Of a stretch of 21,362 bases of DNA, positions 1 to 7,758 are shown in pieces; positions within the stretch are counted from its first letter, which is position 1; every line of letters begins with the position of its first letter. A program made the position numbers and the translations under genes. This DNA comes from Bacteroidales bacterium (GTDB lineage Bacteria; Bacteroidota; Bacteroidia; Bacteroidales; UBA3824), in assembly GCA_017645985.1 (NCBI GenBank), contig JAGCNK010000026.1, forward strand, positions 1-21,362, written 5' to 3'. The notes beneath the pieces were generated by a model. That model was given only the letters and a program-made list of their open reading frames with translations. It searched no databases and was not told where the DNA came from.

Positions 1-1767
1 ATGGATTTTGATTGGGACAGCGTATCAAACAAAGGCACAGGCTACTCAGCCGAAAAACGCAAACAACTTGAATCAGAATATGACAAGACATTATCGTCAA
101 TTACTGAAAATCAAGTAATCGACGGTACAGTAATAGCCATCACCAGCCGCGAAGTAGTCATCAACATCGGCTACAAGTCGGAAGGCATCGTAAGCCTCAA
201 CGAGTTCCGTTACAACCCCGAGCTCAAAGTAGGCGACAAAGTAGAAGTTTACGTTGAAAACCAGGAAGACAAAAACGGACAGCTCGTTCTCTCGCACAAG
301 AAAGCACGCGCACTCCGCAGCTGGGACCGCGTCAACGAAGCTCTCAACAACGACGAAATTATCAAAGGTTACATCAAATGCCGTACAAAAGGCGGCATGA
401 TCGTAGACGTATTCGGTATCGAAGCATTCCTTCCCGGATCGCAGATCGATGTTAAACCCATCCGCGACTACGACATCTACGTTGGCAAAACTATGGAATT
501 CAAAGTGGTTAAAATCAACACCGAATTCAAAAACGTGGTTGTTTCGCACAAGGCTCTCATCGAAGCAGAACTCGAGCAGCAGAAGAAAGAAATCATCAGC
601 AAGCTCGAAAAAGGACAGATCCTCGAAGGTACTGTCAAGAATATCACCACTTACGGCGTATTCATCGACCTTGGCGGCGTAGACGGTCTTATCCACATCA
701 CCGACCTCTCTTGGGGACGCGTTTCTCATCCCGAGGAAATCGTTCACCTCGACCAGAAGCTCAACGTGGTTATCCTCGACTTCGACGACGACAAGAAACG
801 TATCGCTCTCGGCCTCAAACAGCTTACTCCTCATCCTTGGGATTCGCTCGATGCAAACCTCAAAGTTGGCGACAAGGTTAAAGGCAAAGTTGTGGTTATC
901 GCTGATTACGGCGCTTTTGTTGAAATCGCTCCCGGTGTTGAAGGTCTTATCCACGTATCAGAAATGTCGTGGAGCCAGCACCTCCGCTCTGCTCAGGAGT
1001 TCCTCAAAGTGGGCGAAGAAATCGAGGCTGTTATCCTCACTCTCGACCGCGAGGAGCGCAAAATGTCGCTCGGTATCAAACAGCTCAAACCCGATCCATG
1101 GGCAAACATCGAAGAGAAATACAAAATCGGAAGCAAACACACTGCAAAAGTTCGCAACTTCACCAACTTCGGCGTATTTGTTGAAATCGAAGAGGGCGTA
1201 GACGGTCTTATCCACATCTCTGACCTCTCTTGGACCAGAAAGATCAAACACCCCGGCGAGTTCACTTCTATCGGAAGCGACATCGACGTTGTTGTTCTCG
1301 ACATCGACAAAGAAAACCGTCGCCTCAGCCTCGGCCACAAACAGTTGGAAGAGAATCCCTGGGACACTTTTGAAACTATCTTCAACGTTGACAGCGTTCA
1401 CGAAGGAACTATCACCAACATCTTCGACAAAGGCGCTATCATCGCTCTCCAATACGGTGTTGAAGGTTTCGCAAACCTCCGTGCCCTCGTAAAAGAAGAC
1501 GGTTCGCAGTGCAAAGTTGACGAGAAACTCCCCTTCAAGGTTATCGAGTTCTCTAAGGCTGCTAAACGTATCATCCTCTCGCACACCAAAGTTTGGGAAG
1601 ACGCCAACAACCCCGAGAAGAAGACCAAAAAAGCTAGCGACAAACCCGCTAAGAAAGAGAAAGAGGAACAGCCCAAAGTTGAAAAGGCTACCACTACTAT
1701 CGGCGACCTCTTCGGCGACGCTCTCAAAAGCCAATTGGAACAGCAGAAAAACGAATCTGCAGAATAA
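1..1767 (+). CDS. rpsA: 30S ribosomal protein S1
   Basis: RNA-binding protein of the small ribosomal subunit that helps load mRNA for translation initiation. Six S1 (OB-fold) repeats are visible at about residues 36-101, 117-184, 205-273, 288-361, 375-447 and 463-529. Repeats 3 to 5 carry the typical pattern of YGVF/YGAF followed by G(V)xGLIH and LSW. A lysine- and glutamate-rich tail (about 535-565) ends in a short TTIGDLFGDAL segment. The sequence closely resembles Bacteroides S1. Base 1 is the first base of an ATG, but related proteins as I recall them have roughly ten more residues before the FDWD motif, so the true start may lie outside the window. Codon use is strongly biased (AAC, GAC, CTC, ATC), as expected for a highly expressed gene. 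The identity is secure; only the 5' end is uncertain. Confidence 0.97.
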   Translation: MDFDWDSVSNKGTGYSAEKRKQLESEYDKTLSSITENQVIDGTVIAITSREVVINIGYKSEGIVSLNEFRYNPELKVGDKVEVYVENQEDKNGQLVLSHKKARALRSWDRVNEALNNDEIIKGYIKCRTKGGMIVDVFGIEAFLPGSQIDVKPIRDYDIYVGKTMEFKVVKINTEFKNVVVSHKALIEAELEQQKKEIISKLEKGQILEGTVKNITTYGVFIDLGGVDGLIHITDLSWGRVSHPEEIVHLDQKLNVVILDFDDDKKRIALGLKQLTPHPWDSLDANLKVGDKVKGKVVVIADYGAFVEIAPGVEGLIHVSEMSWSQHLRSAQEFLKVGEEIEAVILTLDREERKMSLGIKQLKPDPWANIEEKYKIGSKHTAKVRNFTNFGVFVEIEEGVDGLIHISDLSWTRKIKHPGEFTSIGSDIDVVVLDIDKENRRLSLGHKQLEENPWDTFETIFNVDSVHEGTITNIFDKGAIIALQYGVEGFANLRALVKEDGSQCKVDEKLPFKVIEFSKAAKRIILSHTKVWEDANNPEKKTKKASDKPAKKEKEEQPKVEKATTTIGDLFGDALKSQLEQQKNESAE

Positions 1768-1814
1768 TTAACGCCTCGACGGCTTTGTTTAATACTAATA
1801 TAAATTGACCCAAT

Positions 1815-2198
1815 ATGGACGAGAAAAAATTTGAAGTTATCAAACACGATAATTACACAGTAATAAGCATACTTGTTGAAAAGCTGGACACTCACATTGC
1901 TCCGGCTGTTAAATCGGAACTTGTACTGATTGCCGGCAACGGTGAAAGAAACATCGTTATCGATCTCCAGAAAGCCCGTTACTGCGATAGTTCAGGATTG
2001 AGCGCAATATTGGTAGCAAACCGGCTTTGCAAAAACGCCAACGGCACGTTCGTACTCACAGGACTGCAGACCGCTGTAGAAAGACTTATCTCTATCTCGC
2101 AACTCGACACAGTGCTCAACATCGAACCTTCCGTAGAAAAAGCCGTCGATGTAATAATGAAGAACGAAAAGGCAAAAGAGGAAGCTAACGCACAGTAA
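1815..2198 (+). CDS. STAS-domain protein (anti-sigma-factor antagonist type)
   Basis: A 127-residue single-domain protein of the SpoIIAA/RsbV type. Such proteins bind a partner switch kinase or other regulators and are controlled by serine phosphorylation. Residues 58-62 read DSSGL, and S59 matches the phosphorylated serine of SpoIIAA. The beta-strand at about 46-51 (NIVIDL) and the helix after DSSGL fit the STAS fold. The charged C-terminal tail (KNEKAKEEANAQ) looks disordered. It lies 47 bases after rpsA in the same direction and ends just before a strong terminator, so it may be partly co-transcribed with rpsA. No SpoIIAB/RsbW-type kinase or PP2C phosphatase is visible in the window, so the partner is unknown. 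Fold assignment is confident; the pathway is not. Confidence 0.85.
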   Translation: MDEKKFEVIKHDNYTVISILVEKLDTHIAPAVKSELVLIAGNGERNIVIDLQKARYCDSSGLSAILVANRLCKNANGTFVLTGLQTAVERLISISQLDTVLNIEPSVEKAVDVIMKNEKAKEEANAQ

Positions 2199-2222
2199 GT
2201 TCCCTTCTTGAGCTAGACTAAT

Positions 2223-2259
2223 AAAAAAAAGCAGTGAAAAATTTCACTGCTTTTTTTTT
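2223..2259. terminator. Bidirectional intrinsic terminator
   Basis: A 9-bp perfect stem (GCAGTGAAA at 2231-2239 with TTTCACTGC at 2242-2250) is flanked by an A-run on the left (2223-2230) and a T-run on the right (2251-2259). It can therefore terminate on both strands. It sits between the STAS gene (plus) and the alcohol dehydrogenase gene (minus), which converge here, and it fits both. Confidence 0.9.
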
Positions 2260-2277
2260 GTTTATTTATGGCTAAGA

Positions 2278-3429
2278 CTAAAGTCTGTCTTCAAGAATAG
2301 CTTTCGCTTTTTCGGGAGTTACAATGCCGTGCTCGCCAAGCTCTACGCCGCGGGTCTTGAAACGGTTGTAAATCTCGTCCACGATGTCTTTGCCGATGTT
2401 GTAGTCAGAAAGGCGTGTCTTGATGCCGAGCGACTGGAAAAACTTCTCGGTGGCGTCGATTGTCTTGTCGATAATCTCGTCGTCGCTGCCAGAGGTGATT
2501 CCCCACACGTTTTTGGCAAACATCAGCAGCTTGGCCTTCTTCTCCTTGCGCATCACACGCATAGTACCGGGAAGAACGATAGAGAGAGTAACGCCGTGGT
2601 CGAGTCCGCAGAGTGCTGTAAGCTCGTGACCGATCATGTGCGTGCTCCAGTCCTGATTTACGCCCGGACAGATGAAGAAGTTGAGCGCACAGGTGGCAGC
2701 CCACATATAGTTGGCGCAGGCGTTGTAAGGCGGATTGTCAACAAGCACCTTGGGAGCGGTTTCGATAATGGTTTTGAAAACGCCTTCCGCCCAGCGGTCT
2801 TGCACCGGAGTGTCGATATCGTCGGTAAGATACTGCTCAAACACGTGGATAAAGCTGTCGGCAAGTCCGTTTGCCTTCTGACGCTTGGGAATAGAGTATA
2901 CCACCTCGGGGTCGAGAATCGAGAACGCGGGATATACCTTTGGACTTCCGAAAGCGAATTTCTCCTTGGTGGCGCGGCGCGAAATCACAGCGTTGCAGTT
3001 CATCTCGCTGCCGGTGGCTGGCATTGTCAGCACCGATGCAAGCGGCAGAGCCTCGCCGAAGTCTGCGCCCTTGGTAAGGATGTCCCACGGGTCGCCCTTG
3101 AATTCCACAGCTGCGGCAATAAACTTGGTGCCGTCGATTACAGAGCCTCCGCCCACTGCGAGCAGAAATCCCACGCCCTCCTCGCGGCAAATATTCACCG
3201 CCTTCATCAGGGTGTCGTAGTCGGGATTGGCCTCAATTCCGCCAAACTCTATAACTGTAAAGCCTTCGAGAGCTTTTTTCACCTGGTCGTACACTCCGTT
3301 TTTCTTGATGGAGCCGCCGCCGTAGGTCATCATAATTTTCTCCCCTTTGTAAAGATTGTTGGTAAGTTCCGCAATGCTTCCCTTTCCGAAAATAATCTTC
3401 ACGGGATTCTGAAATACAAAATTGTTCAT
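2278..3429 (-). CDS. Iron-containing alcohol dehydrogenase (butanol dehydrogenase / YqhD-like)
   Basis: Predicted NAD(P)H-dependent aldehyde reductase or alcohol dehydrogenase of the group III (iron/zinc) family, cytoplasmic, 383 residues. Visible motifs are YGGGS (36-40) and AVGGGSVIDGTK (91-102) for the dinucleotide, and the four metal ligands D191, H195, H264 and H278. Spacings between the ligands (4, 73 and 14) equal those of E. coli YqhD (194, 198, 267, 281). The family reduces aldehydes such as butyraldehyde or acetaldehyde; the substrate here cannot be told. I chose the ATG at 3429 because the protein then begins MNNFVFQNPVKIIFGKG, as relatives do. An in-frame ATG at 3462 would add 11 residues rich in Ile/Asn with no family counterpart. 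It is a single-gene unit between a shared terminator and the tsaD promoter region. Confidence 0.92.
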   Translation of the reverse strand: MNNFVFQNPVKIIFGKGSIAELTNNLYKGEKIMMTYGGGSIKKNGVYDQVKKALEGFTVIEFGGIEANPDYDTLMKAVNICREEGVGFLLAVGGGSVIDGTKFIAAAVEFKGDPWDILTKGADFGEALPLASVLTMPATGSEMNCNAVISRRATKEKFAFGSPKVYPAFSILDPEVVYSIPKRQKANGLADSFIHVFEQYLTDDIDTPVQDRWAEGVFKTIIETAPKVLVDNPPYNACANYMWAATCALNFFICPGVNQDWSTHMIGHELTALCGLDHGVTLSIVLPGTMRVMRKEKKAKLLMFAKNVWGITSGSDDEIIDKTIDATEKFFQSLGIKTRLSDYNIGKDIVDEIYNRFKTRGVELGEHGIVTPEKAKAILEDRL

Positions 3430-3487
3430 TTCTTTGATATTATTTATTAGGTTTATCGCCATAAAAATACAAAAAATATTAAAACAA

Positions 3488-3495
3488 CAAAATTA
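3488..3495 (-). promoter_or_regulatory. Possible -7 promoter element for the alcohol dehydrogenase gene
   Basis: On the minus strand the bases read TAATTTTG, a full match to the Bacteroidota -7 consensus TAnnTTTG, 58 bases before the chosen ATG. No convincing TTG -33 element lies 19-21 bases upstream, so this is only half of a promoter. Confidence 0.35.
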
Positions 3496-3498
3496 TTA

Positions 3499-3529
3499 TT
3501 GGAAATTGTTTTTAAATATCGTACTTTTA
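3499..3529 (+). promoter_or_regulatory. Putative Bacteroidota-type promoter for tsaD
   Basis: TTG at 3499-3501 and TACTTTTA at 3522-3529 are separated by 20 bases. This fits the Bacteroidota TTG-N19-21-TAnnTTTG pattern with one mismatch in the last base. Transcription would begin near 3535, leaving a leader of about 30 bases before the tsaD start. The region is very AT-rich, so chance matches are possible. Confidence 0.45.
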
Positions 3530-3566
3530 TACAAAATTTTGAAATGAATTTTTAAATAATAATACA

Positions 3567-4586
3567 TTGAATATCAATATATTAGGAATAGAATCATCGT
3601 GCGACGACACCTCTGCCGCCATAGTGGGCGACGGAGTTTTGCTATCTAATGTAATTGCAAGCCAGGCGGTACACAGCGCATACGGCGGTGTTGTGCCAGA
3701 ATTGGCGTCGCGTGCGCACCAGCAAAACATCATTCCCGTGGTGGATCAGGCCATCAAGCAGGCGGGAATCACCAAAAACGACATCAGCGCCGTGGCATTT
3801 ACCCGCGGACCAGGACTGCTCGGCTCGCTGCTCGTGGGCACGTCGTTTGCCAAAGGATTCGCCCTTTCGGCTGGCATTCCGCTGATTGAGGTAAACCACC
3901 TGCAGGGTCACGTGCTTTCGCAGTTTGTACACGAGAAAGACAAACCTGAGAACCATCCCGACTTTCCGTTCCTCACCCTTCTGGTTTCGGGCGGACACAC
4001 GCAGATTATCCTTGTGAAAGACTATTTCGATATGGAGATAATCGGCACCACCATCGACGACGCAGCCGGCGAGGCGTTCGACAAGTGCGCCAAGGTGATG
4101 GCTCTGGGCTATCCCGGCGGACCAGTTATCGACCGCTACGCACAGGAAGGCGACCCCGAGCGTTTCCATTTTGCCAAACCGCATATCGAAGGCCTGAATT
4201 TCAGTTTCAGCGGACTTAAGACTTCGTTTCTATACACCCTCCGCGACAAGATGAAAGACGAACCCGACTTTATCGACAAGAATATCAACGACATCTGCGC
4301 TTCTTTGCAGTTCACGATCACATCCATACTGATAGAGAAACTCGTTGACGCCGTAAACCAGACCGGCATCAACAGGATAACCATCGGCGGAGGCGTGGCT
4401 GCCAATTCCGAATTGCGACAGGTGCTCAAATTCGAGGCCAAGCGTTACGGTTGGAAGGTTTACATTCCCGAACGCAAATACACCACCGACAACGCAGCTA
4501 TGATTGCCGGAGCGGGTTACTACAAGTTTTTGAAAAAAGAGTTTGTGGGAATGGACATAGCTCCCGACGCACGTTTAAAATTTTAA
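3567..4586 (+). CDS. tsaD: tRNA N6-adenosine threonylcarbamoyltransferase TsaD
   Basis: Transfers the threonylcarbamoyl group from threonylcarbamoyl-AMP to A37 of ANN-decoding tRNAs, working with TsaB and TsaE. It has 339 residues, the normal length. ASKHA-fold motifs are visible: GIESSCDDTSAA (7-18), ASRAHQQN (47-54), the metal-binding pair H111 and H115 in VNHLQGH, SGGHT (141-145), GGGVAAN (274-280) and the metal-ligand region DNAAMIAGAG (308-317). The start codon appears to be TTG at 3567. The only nearby upstream ATG (3544) is out of frame and soon stops, and the protein beginning at the TTG matches family N-termini (MxxxILGIESSCDDT). The channel gene begins 12 bases downstream, suggesting co-transcription. 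Neither TsaB nor TsaE is in the window. Confidence 0.96.
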   Translation: MNINILGIESSCDDTSAAIVGDGVLLSNVIASQAVHSAYGGVVPELASRAHQQNIIPVVDQAIKQAGITKNDISAVAFTRGPGLLGSLLVGTSFAKGFALSAGIPLIEVNHLQGHVLSQFVHEKDKPENHPDFPFLTLLVSGGHTQIILVKDYFDMEIIGTTIDDAAGEAFDKCAKVMALGYPGGPVIDRYAQEGDPERFHFAKPHIEGLNFSFSGLKTSFLYTLRDKMKDEPDFIDKNINDICASLQFTITSILIEKLVDAVNQTGINRITIGGGVAANSELRQVLKFEAKRYGWKVYIPERKYTTDNAAMIAGAGYYKFLKKEFVGMDIAPDARLKF

Positions 4587-4598
4587 TCACTCCTACTC

Positions 4599-5468
4599 AT
4601 GCAGCAACAAGAACAAGCATCGGCTTTAAGGCGCAAATTATTCACGCTGTTTAGCGAGGAGACCCGCGACAAGGGTTTCCCAAAGTATTTCAATTACTTT
4701 ATTATGACGCTGATACTTGTGAATGTGGTGACTATGATTTTGGAGACAGTGAAGTCTGTTTACGAACCGTACCACGCTTATTTTCACGCATTTGAACTCT
4801 TCGTTATAGCAGTCTTCACTTGCGAATACATCATGCGCATTCTCACCGCCGACCTTGCTTTCCCTTGCGGAAACCGCTTGAAAAGCATCCTCAAATATAT
4901 GTTTTCGTTTTACGGGCTTATCGACCTGCTGGCTATTCTGCCGTTCTATTTGCCGTTTACAAAACTTGACCTCAGAATTGTTAGGACATTGCGATTGCTG
5001 CGATTCTTAAGACTCTTTAAGATAACACGTTACAACAATTCGATGGAGCTAATCAAGTCGGTTATGAGCGAAAAACGTTCCGAACTCGGTGTCACATGCT
5101 TTGTGATTATCATTGTGATGATAATTGCCTCGTTCTTAATGTTTTATGCCGAAAATGCCGCACAGCCCGACAATTTTCCAAACGTGCTCACCTGCATCTG
5201 GTGGTCGATTGTTACCCTCACCACTGTGGGCTACGGCGACGTGTTCCCAGTAACTGGCATCGGACGTCTGATTGGCGGAGTCATCGCTTTTCTCGGCATC
5301 GGACTTGTAGCTCTGCCCACCGGTATCATCAGCGCAGGATTCTTAGAAAAACTTAACAGCAACAATAAGGATAACGAAAAAACACAAAAACCTGAAAACA
5401 AAGAAGATACACAGCATCATTGCGACAAGAAGTACTGTCCTTACTGCGGACACAAACTAGACGAATAG
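4599..5468 (+). CDS. Voltage-gated potassium channel (six transmembrane helices) with CxxC tail
   Basis: Inner-membrane ion channel subunit, expected to act as a tetramer. Transmembrane segments are visible at about 32-50 (S1), 61-83 (S2), 97-119 (S3), 124-145 (S4), 164-184 (S5) and 222-247 (S6). S4 has a basic residue at every third position (R126, R129, R132, R135, R138, K141, R144), the mark of a voltage sensor. The pore loop carries TTVGYGD (208-214), the potassium selectivity filter. After a lysine/asparagine-rich linker (251-270) the protein ends with H273, H274, C275, C280, C283 and H285, including a YCPYCGHKL segment that looks like half a zinc ribbon. It lies between tsaD (12 bases) and the (p)ppGpp enzyme gene (55 bases). 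Potassium selectivity and voltage gating are inferred from motifs. Confidence 0.9.
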   Translation: MQQQEQASALRRKLFTLFSEETRDKGFPKYFNYFIMTLILVNVVTMILETVKSVYEPYHAYFHAFELFVIAVFTCEYIMRILTADLAFPCGNRLKSILKYMFSFYGLIDLLAILPFYLPFTKLDLRIVRTLRLLRFLRLFKITRYNNSMELIKSVMSEKRSELGVTCFVIIIVMIIASFLMFYAENAAQPDNFPNVLTCIWWSIVTLTTVGYGDVFPVTGIGRLIGGVIAFLGIGLVALPTGIISAGFLEKLNSNNKDNEKTQKPENKEDTQHHCDKKYCPYCGHKLDE

Positions 5469-5523
5469 CAGTTTATGAAACTTTTTGACACTTGGTAAGT
5501 AAAACAACTAAAAAGAACACATC

Positions 5524-7758
5524 ATGGCCGCACAATCGTACCTAACGGAAAAGACACCCGCCGAAACGGTGCTTCACCGCAAAGCCTATTCGGAGGACGA
5601 CACCGACATAATGTTCGAGCGTATGCTCGCTTCCGACCTCTACTTTCCCAAAGAGAGCGACAAGGAGCTCGTGCGCAAGGCGTACGACGTGGCTAAACGT
5701 GTGCACCACGGTCAAAAACGTACCACCGGCGACAGTTTCATCTACCACCTGTTCGACGTAATGAGCATCGTGGTGCAGGACATCGGACTGGGTTCTACTG
5801 GTGCCGCGGGTGCCTTGCTTCACGAAATCACTTTCCACACCGACCTCAAAATCGAAGACGTAAAGCAGATGTTCGGTCAGCAGATGGCCAACATCATCGA
5901 CTCGCTGGCAAGAATCAAAGGCACGTCGGAATATTTCAAAGACTCGGAACCCGAGGTGTACAAAAAAATCATTCTCGGTCTTACCAACGACCTGAGAATC
6001 ATACTCATAAAACTTGCCGACCGTCTGTCAAACCTGCGCACCCTGGAAATCAAGTCGAAAGACACGCAATACCAGGTGGCGTACGAAACAATGCAGATTT
6101 ACGTTACCCTTGCGCACCGTCTGGGACTTAACAAAATCAAGACCGAGCTGGAAGACCTCTCGTTCAAATTTCTCAACCGCAAGGCATACGACGAAATACT
6201 GGCAAAACTGCAGCTCACCGAAAACGAGCGCAAGAACTTCATCAACAAGTTCAGCCTGCAAATCATCGACAAGCTGTCGAAAAACAACATAAAATTCGAC
6301 CTCAAAGGACGTCCCAAGAGCATTTTCTCCATATATCAGAAGATGCAGAAAAAGAAGGTGACATTCGACGAGGTGTTCGACAAGTTTGCCATCAGAATCA
6401 TCTTCACGCCCAACAATCCCGAACTTGAAAAAGAGGAGTGCCTCTATATAGTAAAGGTGATAAGCGAAGATTTCTACGTTCACCCCGAGCGCACCCGCGA
6501 CTGGATCACTATGCCCAAGGGCAACGGCTACGAGGCGTACCACCTCACCGTTTTCGACGAGAAAAGCAAGAGATGGGTGGAGATTCAGATACGCAGCCAG
6601 CGCATGGACGAGATTGCCGAATACGGTTTTGCCGCCCACTGGAAATACAAGGGAATTTCCGACAAGCGCAAAGACTTTGACGACAAGCTCAAAATACTGA
6701 AACAGAAACTAGAAGCCCCCGCCTCGGTAGAGTTCGACTTTTCGCAAGACTTCAAGTTCCTCATCTCCGACGAGATATCAGTGTATTCGCAAGACGGACG
6801 CATCACCACGCTGCCACAAGGCGCCACCGTGCTCGACTTCGCATACTACGATAATCCCGAAAAAGCAAGCTCGTGCATAGGCGCAAAAGTGAACCACAAG
6901 ATGGTGACAATAGGCTCGCGTCTGCAAAACGGCGACCTAGTGGAGCCTGTAACGTCGAACCGCACCAAGCCCAAACCCGAATGGCTGTCGATAGTGCACA
7001 CCGAAAAGGCGATGGAGATACTCAAAGAGCAGCTCCACGACTTTCTCAGAGTGGAGATTGCCGAGGGTCAGCGCATACTCCACAACCTGATTCGCCAGTA
7101 TAAAATAGTAAACGAGATAGAGGTTACAAACAAGCTGATAAGACAGTTTGCGTGTCTCAACAAGACCGACCTGCTAACCAAAATATCAAACAAAACCATC
7201 GCCGCCGACGACTTAGACCAGGCTGTGAAAAAATGCGCAGCCAACACATTCGTGCGGTTCTGGAGGCTGCAGTTTGGCGACAACGCCGAAACCCAGCGCT
7301 CCGACTCCGACGTGTCGAAATACATCATCGGCGAAGACCTCGAAAACAACTACGAGCTTGCCGACTGCTGCAACCCGATTCCGGGCGACGACGCCGTGGG
7401 ACTTATCGACCGTGAGAAACACACCGTGTTCATACACAAGAAAAAGTGCCTGTACGCAGTGTCGCGAATCCGCGAAAATCCCAACCTGCTGATTCCTGTG
7501 TCGTGGAGAACACACCGGGAGCTTTCTGGCACTGCCAAACTGGTGTTCGATGGCGTGGACCAAAAAGGAATAGCCCAACGAATCATCACCACCGTTTCGC
7601 AAGAGGTGGAACTGAACCTCAAAACCATACACATCGAGAGCGACGACACAAGCTTCTCAGGATGGATCGAAGTGTACGTGCGCACGCAGACCCATCTCGA
7701 CAAATTAGTAAAAAAACTCCGTGAAATAGCGGGCATCCTTAATGTAACAATTGAATAA
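5524..7758 (+). CDS. RelA/SpoT-family (p)ppGpp synthetase with degenerate hydrolase domain
   Basis: Long RelA/SpoT homologue of 744 residues that makes the alarmone (p)ppGpp from ATP and GDP/GTP in the cytoplasm. Domain order: HD hydrolase-like (about 45-200), synthetase (about 235-375), TGS (about 418-478), helical region, zinc-finger-like segment (CCNPIPGDD at 615-623 with H638 and C642) and ACT (about 668-744). Synthetase motifs look intact: GRPKSIFSIYQKM (262-274), RTRD (323-326), NGYEAYH (334-340) and EIQIRS (353-358). The hydrolase site is altered. The usual HDxxED reads HEITFHT (100-106), and ADRLHN reads ADRLSN (165-170), though H62 and D166 remain. It probably synthesises but does not hydrolyse, like RelA. 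Its TAA stop overlaps the ATG of the next gene by one base, indicating coupling to the FNR-like regulator. Bacteroidota usually have a second, bifunctional homologue elsewhere. Confidence 0.9.
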   Translation: MAAQSYLTEKTPAETVLHRKAYSEDDTDIMFERMLASDLYFPKESDKELVRKAYDVAKRVHHGQKRTTGDSFIYHLFDVMSIVVQDIGLGSTGAAGALLHEITFHTDLKIEDVKQMFGQQMANIIDSLARIKGTSEYFKDSEPEVYKKIILGLTNDLRIILIKLADRLSNLRTLEIKSKDTQYQVAYETMQIYVTLAHRLGLNKIKTELEDLSFKFLNRKAYDEILAKLQLTENERKNFINKFSLQIIDKLSKNNIKFDLKGRPKSIFSIYQKMQKKKVTFDEVFDKFAIRIIFTPNNPELEKEECLYIVKVISEDFYVHPERTRDWITMPKGNGYEAYHLTVFDEKSKRWVEIQIRSQRMDEIAEYGFAAHWKYKGISDKRKDFDDKLKILKQKLEAPASVEFDFSQDFKFLISDEISVYSQDGRITTLPQGATVLDFAYYDNPEKASSCIGAKVNHKMVTIGSRLQNGDLVEPVTSNRTKPKPEWLSIVHTEKAMEILKEQLHDFLRVEIAEGQRILHNLIRQYKIVNEIEVTNKLIRQFACLNKTDLLTKISNKTIAADDLDQAVKKCAANTFVRFWRLQFGDNAETQRSDSDVSKYIIGEDLENNYELADCCNPIPGDDAVGLIDREKHTVFIHKKKCLYAVSRIRENPNLLIPVSWRTHRELSGTAKLVFDGVDQKGIAQRIITTVSQEVELNLKTIHIESDDTSFSGWIEVYVRTQTHLDKLVKKLREIAGILNVTIE

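Noticed and set aside
97..1734. Two long open frames antisense to rpsA (97-954 and 958-1734)
   Set aside because: They are rich in Phe, Val and Asp in the way expected from the reverse complement of a codon-biased gene. They show no family motifs, and rpsA is certain on the other strand.
1768..1800. Possible terminator after rpsA (GCC...GGC followed by T-rich bases)
   Set aside because: The stem is only about three base pairs, too weak to call.
2329..3450. A 373-codon open frame on the plus strand opposite the alcohol dehydrogenase
   Set aside because: It exists because the dehydrogenase rarely uses the codons that would give stops on the other strand. The translation has no recognisable motif, and the dehydrogenase ligands are all intact.
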